NCBI GenBank assembly: GCA_022803075.1
Contig: JAFFTF010000004.1
Location: 259,419-323,418, forward strand
DNA from: Micrococcales bacterium 31B
GTDB taxonomy: Bacteria > Actinomycetota > Actinomycetes > Actinomycetales > Dermabacteraceae
Reading direction: 5' to 3'
DNA: 64,000 nucleotides
A program made the position numbers and the translations under genes. Each line of letters starts with the position of its first letter. Position 1 is the first letter of the stretch. Positions 1 to 8,170 of this stretch are shown here, in pieces. The notes below the pieces were generated by a model that worked only from the letters and a program-made list of their open reading frames with translations, made no database searches and had not been told where the DNA came from.

Positions 1-109
1 CCCTGGCGCCCGCGCTAGCGAGCAGGTCGGCGAGAACTCCGCCGATGCCTCCCGCCGCACCCGTAATAACAGCGACCTTGCCGCTAAAGTCCCAGGTAAT
101 TCCACTCAT
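1..109 (-). CDS. Short-chain dehydrogenase/reductase, N-terminal part only
   Basis: Only the first 36 codons lie in the window; the gene runs off its left edge. The protein begins at ATG (107-109) after the ribosome site AGGAGCAACTC. A single beta strand leads into TGAAGGIGG, the TGxxxGxG dinucleotide-binding motif of classical SDR enzymes. It lies 32 bp downstream of the E2 gene on the same strand, so it is probably the third gene of the 2-oxoacid dehydrogenase operon; an acetoin or diacetyl reductase would fit that context, but the substrate cannot be read from this fragment. Confidence 0.8.
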   Translation of the reverse strand, partial: MSGITWDFSGKVAVITGAAGGIGGVLADLLASAGAR

Positions 110-141
110 GAGTTGCTCCTTTGCTGATTGGGTGCCGCGCG

Positions 142-1317
142 TCAGACCAGGAGCCTGAGCGGATGATTGATGAGGTCGACGAAGGTTCGCAGCCAGTCGG
201 CACCCACCGCCCCGTCTACTGCCCGGTGGTCCCACGACACGGTGACGCTCATCATGGGTCGAACGCGGGGCTGGCCGTCGACGGCGACCACGCGATCCGA
301 GATCGCACCGACCGCGAGGATCCCGCTCTGGGGCGGATTCAGGATCGCGCTGAACTCCTCCACCCCATACATGCCGAGGTTGGACACGGCAAAGCTGCCA
401 CCCGAGAGTTCGTCGTGGCGCAGCGTGCCTGCGCGCGCTCGCTTGGCGAGGTCGGCTATGGTCGAACTGATCTGCGACAGGGTGAGCGTGTTGGCGTCGC
501 GCACCACGGGCGTGAGCAGGCCGTCTTCTGTGGCCACCGCAATGGCGATGTTGGCCGAGTCGAATGCCAGCACGTGATCGCCGCCCCAGATGAGGTTCGC
601 GCGCGGCACCTCGACGAGTGCCCGCGCGATCGCGAGCACCACGAAGTCATTCACCGAAACTTTGGTGGGGCGAACGGCGTTGACGTCGCTGCGCAGGGCC
701 AGCAGGGCACTCACGTCGCACTGCGCCGTGAGGTAGAAATGGGGCACCGTCGACTTGCTCTCAGTGAGTCGGCGAGCAATGGCACGGCGCATACTAGACA
801 GTTCGAGCCTCCGTCCCGCTGCGGGAGCGACCGGGGTTTGAGGCGTGTCTGCGACGAGCGCTTCGAGGTCGCGTCGCACGATGCGTCCGCCGGGCCCGGT
901 GCCCCGGATCCCTGCAAGGTCGAGACCGCGCTCTCGAGCGAGCCGACGCACGAGCGGAGACGCAAATAGGCGTGCCGGGGCAGCTGGCGCGACCACGGGG
1001 GCGTCCCCGCTGGCTAGGGTCGGTGCCAGGGCCGGGGTATCGGACGCGCGCGGGGCAGGGTTGGCCTCGCTCGTGCCGTCGCCGCCGTCGAGTTCGAGCA
1101 GCGGCGCGCCGACGACGAGTGGTTGGTTCGCGTCTACGAGGAATCGCGTCACGACACCCGCCGCGTCTGCCGCGATCTCCACGGTCGCCTTCTCGGTTTC
1201 GACTTCGGCAATGGGCGTGCCCACGTCAACCGCGGCACCCTCGGCGATGAGCCAGGAGTTGACTGTGGCCTCGACCATGCCAGTGAGCACCTCGGGCATG
1301 CGCATGATGGCACCCAT
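142..1317 (-). CDS. Dihydrolipoamide acyltransferase (E2) of a 2-oxoacid dehydrogenase complex
   Basis: E2 core of a 2-oxoacid dehydrogenase complex, 391 aa. One N-terminal lipoyl domain (about 5-78) has EVETEKATVEI, with Lys43 the predicted lipoylated residue. A peripheral-subunit-binding domain (about 115-150) has ASPLVRRLARERGLDL and GTGPGGRIVRRDL. The C-terminal catalytic domain ends with SVTVSWDHRAVDGA, which contains the HxxxDG active site. The start codon overlaps the E1 stop by one base (TAATG), so translation is probably coupled. No E3 gene is visible. Acetoin dehydrogenase (AcoC-like) or branched-chain E2 are both possible; the partial SDR downstream slightly favours the acetoin reading. 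Confidence 0.9.
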   Translation of the reverse strand: MGAIMRMPEVLTGMVEATVNSWLIAEGAAVDVGTPIAEVETEKATVEIAADAAGVVTRFLVDANQPLVVGAPLLELDGGDGTSEANPAPRASDTPALAPTLASGDAPVVAPAAPARLFASPLVRRLARERGLDLAGIRGTGPGGRIVRRDLEALVADTPQTPVAPAAGRRLELSSMRRAIARRLTESKSTVPHFYLTAQCDVSALLALRSDVNAVRPTKVSVNDFVVLAIARALVEVPRANLIWGGDHVLAFDSANIAIAVATEDGLLTPVVRDANTLTLSQISSTIADLAKRARAGTLRHDELSGGSFAVSNLGMYGVEEFSAILNPPQSGILAVGAISDRVVAVDGQPRVRPMMSVTVSWDHRAVDGAVGADWLRTFVDLINHPLRLLV

Positions 1318-3503
1318 TAATTGCCTCCCATCGCGCGACGAATTTCTTCGAAAGCTGCCGCGACCTCTTCGGTGCGGGCGATTGCGGCGCGTTCAAGCAC
1401 CTTGGAGATACTCGGCGACGCCTCTTGACCGGTGACTCGCGCGACGGGTTGGTCGAGCCAGTCGAAGAAGCGGCGCTGGATCTCGTCGGCCAGCCACGTG
1501 CCGTACGACGTGCCCACGGCGCCCTGCTCGACGATGACGGCAACGTTGGTCTTGCGGATGCTCGCGCCGATGGTCTCCCAGTCGACCGAGGCCCGGTCGA
1601 GCCAGCGCAGGTCGATGAGGTCGGCGTCGAGCCCTGTGAGATCGAGGGCCTCTTCGCAGTGCTGGACCATCGAGAGGTAGGAGATGACCGTTGCCTCGCT
1701 GCCAGTGCGGCGCACGGCTGCGGTGGCAAGCGGGATGATGTAGTCGAGGTTGCCCGCGGGAACGCTATCGCGCCGCTGGTAGAGGTCTACGTGTTCGATG
1801 ACCAACACCGGGTCTTGCAGGGCGAGTGCCGCATTGACGAGCCCGATGTAATCGGCAGCGCAGGAGGGGGCCACGATACGCCAGCCGGGGCTCGTGGCCA
1901 TGATTCCCGCGGGGTCCATCAGGTGCTGCGAGCCGTATCCGGACCCCATGGCGACCTTCGTGCGCATGACGAGAGGAACGGGGTTTTCTCCGCCAAACAT
2001 GTGGCGCGCCTTGCCGATTTGATTGAACAGTTGATCGGCGGCGACCCAGAGAAAGTCGGGGTACATGAACTCAACGACAGGGACGAAGCGGCGGTCGAGT
2101 GCGATACCGCCGCCCAGGCCCGCAAAGGCGTTCTCGCTGATCGGGGTGCCGAGCACGCGACCCGGAAATCGTTCCGCGAGGCCGCGCGTGGCGCCATTGG
2201 TGCCGCCCTTGAGATGATGGACGTCTTCGCCCAAGACGACGATGCGGTCGTCGAGTTCCATACGGCGGTCCATCACATTGGCGACCACATCGACAAAGCG
2301 TGACTGCGTGGTCTCACCGTGGTAGGTGGAGGGTTCGAGCGTGGGGAGGCCGACGAGTTCGCTCGCGTCGCCTCGAACACCCACGTTGACGAATGCCGTA
2401 TCGGGCCACAGTTGGGGGCGAATGCGCTGCTTGCCCTGATGCTCGGGGTCGGCCTCCAGGAGTCGAGCGACGATGCTGTCGAGCGCGGCGCGCGCCTGGT
2501 CTCGCACCGAAGCGACGCCCGCGGCGTCGATTAGGCCACATGCGATCATTTCGCGAGCGACGCGGTCTAGCGGGTCCCTCTCTCGCCACGCAGCTTCTTC
2601 GGCCTTGTCGCGGTAGCCGAACGCGCTGCCCGCGAAGGGGCCGTTTTGGTGGAAGAAGCGGTACGTTTCGGCCTCGATGATGACGGGCCCCCGGCCCTCG
2701 CGGGCATGGAGCAGAGCCTCCTGCATCGCCAGGTGGACGGCCAGGGGGTCCATGCCATCGACGCGCCACGCGGGAATGCCGAAGCCCTGCCCTCGGCCGG
2801 AGAGTCGAGGTTCGGCTGTGACCTCGTCGACGTGGGTCGATACCGCGTAGAGATTGTTTTCAATGAAGAAGATCAACGGCAGACGCCACGCGGCCGCGAG
2901 GTTCATGGTCTCGAGGACGGAGCCGATGTTGGTGGCGCCGTCGCCAAAATACGTGACCGTGACGTCAGTGGTTTGCGCATGGCGCTGCGACCACGCGTTT
3001 CCGGCGGCGAGGGGGACGCCGCCGCCAACGATGGCGTTGGTGCCTAGCGCGCCCGCCTCGAACCACTGCAGGTGCATGGAGCCGCCGCGGCCGTGGCAAT
3101 AGCCCGGAGCGAGGCCGAGGATCTCGGCGAGTGTGCGGTAGAGAACGCAGTCGGTCGCCTCGTCGACAAGTTGGCTCAAGTCACCGAAATCGGGGCGCAC
3201 ATACCCAAGTGCCTTGGCGAGAAACTGATGGTGACCGCGGTGCGACCCGTTGATGGCGTCAGTGGAGCGCAGCCCGAGGATCGAACCGACGGCGCCACCT
3301 TCTTGGCCGATGCTGGAGTGTGCGGGGCCATGTACGAGGCCTTCGCCGGCGAGTTCGAGGACCACCTCTTCGAACGTACGGATGAGTTGCAGTTGGCCGA
3401 GAAAGTTGCGCAGCAGGGTGGGGTCGGCCTGGGCCCAGTCGGCAGAGGTTGCACTGAGAGTTGCCCACGGCGTTGTCGGCTGAAGAGTCTTGTGATCAGG
3501 CAT
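1317..3503 (-). CDS. Fused alpha/beta E1 component of a thiamine-dependent 2-oxoacid dehydrogenase
   Basis: A 728-residue fusion of the E1 alpha and beta chains that are usually separate. The alpha half (about 1-370) carries the thiamine diphosphate motif starting GDGATNIGS at residues 187-195 and continuing to an IENN. The beta half (about 390-728) begins RFVDVVANVMDRRMELD and contains VVLGEDVHHLKGGTNGAT and GTPISENAFAGLGGG, typical of transketolase pyrimidine-binding domains. It decarboxylates a 2-oxo acid and passes the acyl group to the lipoyl arm of the adjacent E2. It is the first gene of the operon, with a good promoter upstream at 3573-3601. No clear Shine-Dalgarno sequence precedes the ATG. 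Confidence 0.88.
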   Translation of the reverse strand: MPDHKTLQPTTPWATLSATSADWAQADPTLLRNFLGQLQLIRTFEEVVLELAGEGLVHGPAHSSIGQEGGAVGSILGLRSTDAINGSHRGHHQFLAKALGYVRPDFGDLSQLVDEATDCVLYRTLAEILGLAPGYCHGRGGSMHLQWFEAGALGTNAIVGGGVPLAAGNAWSQRHAQTTDVTVTYFGDGATNIGSVLETMNLAAAWRLPLIFFIENNLYAVSTHVDEVTAEPRLSGRGQGFGIPAWRVDGMDPLAVHLAMQEALLHAREGRGPVIIEAETYRFFHQNGPFAGSAFGYRDKAEEAAWRERDPLDRVAREMIACGLIDAAGVASVRDQARAALDSIVARLLEADPEHQGKQRIRPQLWPDTAFVNVGVRGDASELVGLPTLEPSTYHGETTQSRFVDVVANVMDRRMELDDRIVVLGEDVHHLKGGTNGATRGLAERFPGRVLGTPISENAFAGLGGGIALDRRFVPVVEFMYPDFLWVAADQLFNQIGKARHMFGGENPVPLVMRTKVAMGSGYGSQHLMDPAGIMATSPGWRIVAPSCAADYIGLVNAALALQDPVLVIEHVDLYQRRDSVPAGNLDYIIPLATAAVRRTGSEATVISYLSMVQHCEEALDLTGLDADLIDLRWLDRASVDWETIGASIRKTNVAVIVEQGAVGTSYGTWLADEIQRRFFDWLDQPVARVTGQEASPSISKVLERAAIARTEEVAAAFEEIRRAMGGN

Positions 3504-3563
3504 GAATCCGTATTCGCGTCATCATTACGCAGGCGACGTGTGTGCCCGCGCTGGGGAGGAATA

Positions 3564-3638
3564 ATTGGATCCAATATAGGCATACAATGCACCCAATTCA
3601 ACCCTTCTTCTCGCAAAAGTGATGTAATCGGATCCAAT
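3564..3638 (-). promoter_or_regulatory. Promoter with two palindromic operators for the E1-E2-SDR operon
   Basis: Reading leftward, TTGAAT (3601-3596), a 17-bp spacer and TATATT (3578-3573) form a near-consensus promoter. A perfect 12-bp palindrome ATTGGATCCAAT (3564-3575) overlaps the -10 box and probable start site. A second copy with one mismatch, ATCGGATCCAAT (3627-3638), lies upstream of the -35 box, 63 bp away, or about six helical turns. This is repressor-type architecture with possible looping. No regulator gene is adjacent, so the protein that binds it is unknown. Confidence 0.7.
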
Positions 3639-4210
3639 CAGCCCAGCGAGGCCTGGCTGGCGCGAGGGGCGACTGTCGCGCTGGTGGGTTCGTTGAGCTC
3701 TGAGTCCCGCTGATTCGCCGCCCTGAATCAACCCTGTCTGGGCGCTCGGCAGTCAACCGCCCCAAGCCCCGCGTATTTATTAGTCATTTGCGTGAATTAA
3801 AGGTTGACCAGCGCAGCAGGTACTCCGCGTTTTTGATTCGATGTGCTGGTAATGAGCTGGGGTTATTGAGTGGGAGCCCCGCCAAAACATGCGATTAATG
3901 CAGACGAACTCTGCTGTCAGCCTGGCACTATGCGACCGTATCCCGGTTCATCCGCTCGTGGCGCGCCGCTGCTACACCTGCGATTATTACGATAATCAGT
4001 GGCTCTGCGCGATTTTTTGTCTGCGTTCGCACGGTACTTTATGAGGCAGCACTGGCAACAAATGAATTGTTCGCCATTCGTTATGAGGAATGTCGTCAAT
4101 CGTGTTGCGAGCCACCTGGATATGTGTGATCTTTCAACTACAGGGCAAGCGCTTCCACACCAGAATCGCAACCCTCGCCCCGCCCCACTCCACCTCGCAT
4201 TGGCACCGTC
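3639..4210. other. Gene-free, relatively A+T-rich spacer
   Basis: About 570 bp between the divergent E1 operon and the M3-like gene. Base composition is visibly lower in G+C than the flanks. I see no credible coding frame with a ribosome site. Only the distal part (about 4140-4210) is needed to express the rightward gene, and I could not identify a convincing promoter there. Confidence 0.5.
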
Positions 4211-6415
4211 ATGTACAACACGCAGTTCACGTCTGTTGCGCCCCGCGCGCCGCACGACTGCCTGCGCGTGCCTGGGCTCCCGCCGAGCAATCCCTTCTCT
4301 GAGTTGCGCACTGCCGACTACGGCCTCGAAGACTTCGACCGCATCACACCCCAACACATTCTGGAGGCGGCAGAGGCGGCCGTCGCGCACTACCGCGCAA
4401 CCCTCGCCCTCGTCATCGCAGACCCCAGCCCGCCCACGTTCGACAACACCATCAAGCCCCTCGAACTCGCGCAGGGTGCCGTCAATCGAGTACATAACGT
4501 CATCGCGGTGCTGAACATGGTGCACAACTTCGAGGGGTCCGCCGACGTGGCCGCGCGCGTGCGCACCCTCGTGGCGGACTGCCGCACCGACATGCAGGCC
4601 TCGCAGGGGCTGGTGGAGCGCATTCAACGGCTGCACGCGGGCGTCCTCAAGGGCTACGACGGCGGAGATGCGGCCGCCTTCGAATGGCTCACCGACGAGC
4701 AGCGCCACCTCATTGACCTCATGTTTCAACGCCAACTGGCCATCGGTGTGCACCTCGGGCCGGGGCACCGCGCTCGCCTTCACGACATCACCGAAGAGCT
4801 CGAACACCTGCGCCACCAATTCACCGAGAACTTCGAGGCCGCGAGCGACTCCGCCTCGTTCTGGGTGAGCGGCCGGACCGAGCTCGCGGGCATGCCCGAA
4901 TCGCGGCTCGTCGCGATGCGCGCGGCGGCGCGCGACCGCGACCCAGCGCGATTCGACCGCGAACGCGGCGGCTACCTCATGGAGGTGCGCGGCACGCATC
5001 GCATCAAAGACCTCGAACACCTCCACAACCGTGACCTGCGCCGGCGCGTCTACGAGCGCGGGCAAGACCGCGCCGCCGACACCAATCTGCCGCTCGCCAT
5101 CCGCATCTCAACACTGCGAGCCGAGGCCGCGCGACTGCTCGGATACGCGACCCACGTGCACCGCAAGACGCACCTCGAAGCGTCGGGCACCCCCGAGGTC
5201 GTCACTAACCTCCTGCACGAACTGACCGAGCCCGTCATGCGACAAGCCGAAGCCGAGCTCGAGGTGCTGCGTGACCGCGCGCGCCGAGACGGTATCGACA
5301 ACCTCGAACCCTGGGACATCGCCTACTATCTCGAGGCGGTGCGCAACGAGCAGTTTCACCTCGACCACGACGACCTCATGAACTACCTCGAACTGCGCAA
5401 TGTGGTCGAATACGGCCTGTTCCACGCCGCGAAACAGCTGTACGGGCTCACGTTCCGCCGTCGCATGGACCTCTTCGCGTACCACCACGACGCCCAGGTC
5501 TACGAGGTGTTCGACGGCCCGCCGGGACCCCGCAACAGCGGTATCGGGCTGCTCATCAACGACCTGTACGCGCGCGACGATTCGACCAATAACACCTGGA
5601 CCCACGCGTTCACCACCGACGTGGGGCTGCTGCGCACCCAGCCCATCGTGGTGCTCTCTAGCTGCCTCGACCCACCCACTTACGGCGTGCCGTCGCTGCT
5701 GACGCTCGCCGAGGTCATCGACCTGTTCCGCAGCTTTGGGCACATGCTGCACCTGCTCCTGGGGCGCAGCCACTACCCCGACACCAGCGCGCTCGAACTG
5801 CCGTTCGACTATCTGTTCTACCCCATGCAGGTCAACGGCATGTGGGCCACGAGCCCCGACGTGATGCGCAACTACGCAATTCATGTCGATACCGGCGAAC
5901 TCATCCCGCGCGAACTGATTGACCGCATCGCACGCAGCGCGTCGTGGGGCATGGGCCTCGCCACGGCGGTTACGCTCGCCGCTACCGTGGTCGACCTCGC
6001 GTGGCACTCCCTCGAAGCCGACGCAGAAGGCGCCACTCCCCACGCGCCCCGCACGCCCGCCGAGGCGCGCGCCTTCGAACGCGACGCTCTGCTGCGGGCG
6101 GGCATAGACCTGCCGGGCATCACCGATTACCCCATCACGCAGGTGTTCGCGCATGCCTTCGCGTACGCCGATTCCGGGTACTATGCCTACCTGTTCTCTG
6201 ACTGCCTGGAGGCCGAGACGGTGACGTGGTTTACCGCGAGTGGGGGGCTGACCAGAGAGAACGGCGAAGCCTTTAAGCGATCGATTCTCGAACCGGCGGC
6301 CACCCGGGCCCCGCTCACCGCGTTTCGCCGCTTTGCGGGTGCGGGCGTCGCCGCGGCCGGCTTTTTGCGACGTTACGGCTTCGGGTTGCCCGTGCCGCTT
6401 ACCCTGGAACCATGA
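4211..6415 (+). CDS. M3-family peptidase homologue lacking the zinc site (pseudo-peptidase)
   Basis: A 734-aa, full-length relative of Dcp/oligopeptidase A metallopeptidases and of the active paralogue at 15455-17569. In active M3 enzymes the metal site is HExxH plus a Glu about 25 residues on. Here HEFGH is replaced by RSFGH (Arg507, Ser508, His511), and the third ligand, in DFIEFPSQ of the paralogue, is Phe536 in DYLFYPMQ. The catalytic-region THIF has become TQVF. The frame is intact and the fold-specific segments (for example FDNTIKPLEL and NAFTTDVG-like regions) persist, so this looks like a maintained non-catalytic protein rather than a decaying gene. It overlaps the next gene by 4 bp (ATGA). 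The start is the first ATG; its ribosome site is weak. Confidence 0.85.
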   Translation: MYNTQFTSVAPRAPHDCLRVPGLPPSNPFSELRTADYGLEDFDRITPQHILEAAEAAVAHYRATLALVIADPSPPTFDNTIKPLELAQGAVNRVHNVIAVLNMVHNFEGSADVAARVRTLVADCRTDMQASQGLVERIQRLHAGVLKGYDGGDAAAFEWLTDEQRHLIDLMFQRQLAIGVHLGPGHRARLHDITEELEHLRHQFTENFEAASDSASFWVSGRTELAGMPESRLVAMRAAARDRDPARFDRERGGYLMEVRGTHRIKDLEHLHNRDLRRRVYERGQDRAADTNLPLAIRISTLRAEAARLLGYATHVHRKTHLEASGTPEVVTNLLHELTEPVMRQAEAELEVLRDRARRDGIDNLEPWDIAYYLEAVRNEQFHLDHDDLMNYLELRNVVEYGLFHAAKQLYGLTFRRRMDLFAYHHDAQVYEVFDGPPGPRNSGIGLLINDLYARDDSTNNTWTHAFTTDVGLLRTQPIVVLSSCLDPPTYGVPSLLTLAEVIDLFRSFGHMLHLLLGRSHYPDTSALELPFDYLFYPMQVNGMWATSPDVMRNYAIHVDTGELIPRELIDRIARSASWGMGLATAVTLAATVVDLAWHSLEADAEGATPHAPRTPAEARAFERDALLRAGIDLPGITDYPITQVFAHAFAYADSGYYAYLFSDCLEAETVTWFTASGGLTRENGEAFKRSILEPAATRAPLTAFRRFAGAGVAAAGFLRRYGFGLPVPLTLEP

Positions 6416-7542
6416 CGTGGATCCGCGAACGCAGCATCACCGTGCCCGCCCCCCGCGACGACGTGTGGGGGGTCATTTCTAACCTCGCCGCGTGGCCCGC
6501 ACTGCTCGGCGAGTTCAACAACCTGGTGCCCAGCGAGGGCCAATTGCGCGCCGGCGGCGCGGGTACCTTCACCATCGCCGGCCTCAAGGCCGCCGCCCAC
6601 CTGATCGCGCCCGGCACCTTCTATATTCGACACTTCGCCCCCGGCCAGGGGGTCGAACTGGTGCTGCAGGCGCCCCGCGCCCAGTTCGTCGTGGGTTTCG
6701 CACTCGACGATGCGCCCCTGGACGCCCCCGTGGCCGGGTCGGCTGCCCCGCTTTCGGGCCCAGCCACCGTCCTCACGCAGACCCTGCACATCGAAGGCGT
6801 CACCGAGCGCGTGGTGCGGCCGGTCGCCGAACGCCTCGACGCCCGCCTCGATGTCTTGGGCGCGCGCATTCTCGGCCAACTCGGCGGGGTGGCCGAGTCT
6901 CGCGGCCTCAAAGTCGTGATCGCGGGTGAATCCGGCGATGTCGCCACTCGCCTCGCCGCCCGTGCCGCCCTCCGCGGGCACCGGCCCGTACTGCTGCTCA
7001 GCGAATCTCGCCCCGACCTGCCCTTCGCGCAGGCCTACTGGAACGGCACCGACCTGGGTGGCTGGGTCAATGAGGTGCGCGAACAGCCGGGCCGCACCGT
7101 GCTCGTGAACCTCACTGCGGACGCCCCCGCCCACCTTGACGGTGCCGCCCCGGGGGTTGCGGCCGAGGGCTACGCCGCGCGCGGCACGCATTCGCTGATC
7201 ATGGCCACGCGGCAGTGTCACGAGCCCCTGCGCGGCTGGGTGCAACTCGAGTACCGCGGGGCGCATGCCGAGGTCCCCGCTGAAACTCATGCACCCGAAA
7301 CCCCGGCCGACGAGCGGCCCAACACGCTGGAACGGTACGTGTTGCGCGCACCAGTGGCCCCGGCGTCCGCCCTCAACCCGCTCGCGGTGGTTGCGGCGGC
7401 GGGGGCCGAGACGCAGATTGGCAGGGGTAAGCTTGGACGCCGCCTGCGCCGGTTGGCAGAGCTGGGCCGCACCCAGATTGACCCGTCCGCGGTGGAGTTG
7501 TGGGTCGCCGACGTGCTGGAACGGCTCGACGCCTGGCGCTAA
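6412..7542 (+). CDS. SRPBCC-domain protein fused to a degenerate TIGR01777-like epimerase domain
   Basis: 376 aa. Residues 1 to about 160 form an SRPBCC/polyketide-cyclase-like ligand-binding domain: ERSITVPAPRDDVWGVISN, then GTFTIAGLKAAA, and a C-terminal helix. From about 165 a Rossmann-like segment begins VVIAGESGDVATRLA and is followed by YWNGTDLGGW and RTVLVNLTADAP, the order seen in TIGR01777 NAD-dependent epimerases, which in actinobacteria can carry an N-terminal SRPBCC domain. The nucleotide loop lacks the third glycine of GxxGxxG, so dinucleotide binding is doubtful. It is co-translated with the zinc-less M3 homologue (4-bp overlap). Substrate and function are unknown. Confidence 0.6.
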   Translation: MTWIRERSITVPAPRDDVWGVISNLAAWPALLGEFNNLVPSEGQLRAGGAGTFTIAGLKAAAHLIAPGTFYIRHFAPGQGVELVLQAPRAQFVVGFALDDAPLDAPVAGSAAPLSGPATVLTQTLHIEGVTERVVRPVAERLDARLDVLGARILGQLGGVAESRGLKVVIAGESGDVATRLAARAALRGHRPVLLLSESRPDLPFAQAYWNGTDLGGWVNEVREQPGRTVLVNLTADAPAHLDGAAPGVAAEGYAARGTHSLIMATRQCHEPLRGWVQLEYRGAHAEVPAETHAPETPADERPNTLERYVLRAPVAPASALNPLAVVAAAGAETQIGRGKLGRRLRRLAELGRTQIDPSAVELWVADVLERLDAWR

Positions 7543-7556
7543 TTACTGGCGCTACG

Positions 7557-8060
7557 TCACTGGCAGAACTTCGAGATCAGGTCGTCGGAGACCTGCTTGG
7601 CCTGGTCGGCCGAGACCTCCTGGCCGGTGATCTCCTGCACGGCGGTGGTGATCGAGCCGACCGTGTCAACGTTCGACTGCTTGGCCGCACACGCCTGCGC
7701 CCCCAGCTGGGTCAACTGGTCTGACGTGAGGTTGGCGAGTTCGGGTACCGAGGCGGCGAGCTTTTGGGCCTCCGCGCTAATCTGCTCGGTGGAGAGCCCT
7801 GCGACGGCCGACTTCACGTTAGCGAGCTGTTCGTCGAGGGCGGCGCTGGCCGCGTCTTTGGCGCTGTCGGTCGCGCTCGCGACGGCGCTGCTCGCGGCGT
7901 CTTTCGCGCTGTCAGTGGCGCTCGCGGCGGCACTGCTGGCCGCAGCTTTGGCGCTGTCGGTGGCTGACGTGGCGGCGTCCTGAGCGGCGCTGCACGCCGT
8001 GATTCCGAGGGCGAGGGTAGCCGCGAGGCCAAGCAGGGCGAAGTTCTTACGCATCATCAT
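7557..8060 (-). CDS. Ala-rich repeat lipoprotein
   Basis: 167 aa (or 165 from the third ATG of a run of three). The signal peptide MMMRKNFALLGLAATLALGITAC ends in a lipobox with Cys23, so the protein is predicted to be lipidated and exported. Residues 25-75 are Ala/Ser/Asp/Lys repeats of about 15 aa (SAKDAASSAVASATD type), LEA-like and probably helical. A small C-terminal domain follows with two Cys (QACAAK and the final FCQ). Convergent with the preceding gene. No recognised family; the repeats vary in purity, suggesting copy-number change. Confidence 0.75.
   Translation of the reverse strand: MMMRKNFALLGLAATLALGITACSAAQDAATSATDSAKAAASSAAASATDSAKDAASSAVASATDSAKDAASAALDEQLANVKSAVAGLSTEQISAEAQKLAASVPELANLTSDQLTQLGAQACAAKQSNVDTVGSITTAVQEITGQEVSADQAKQVSDDLISKFCQ
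7852..7975. repeat. 45-bp tandem repeats inside the lipoprotein gene
   Basis: Two adjacent 45-bp units (7852-7896, 7897-7941) and a partial third encode the 15-residue Ala-rich repeats of the lipoprotein. Units are imperfect but in frame, so expansion or loss would change protein length without a frameshift. Confidence 0.65.
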
Positions 8061-8170
8061 GAATCGATCGTAGCCGCGCGCGAAGCCCGCGCGGCGCCGC
8101 AAAAGGGCCACGCGGGCGTCCTCTACCGAATCTCTACGTGATGCCGGCATCACGGCACAGGCGTGGAGGC

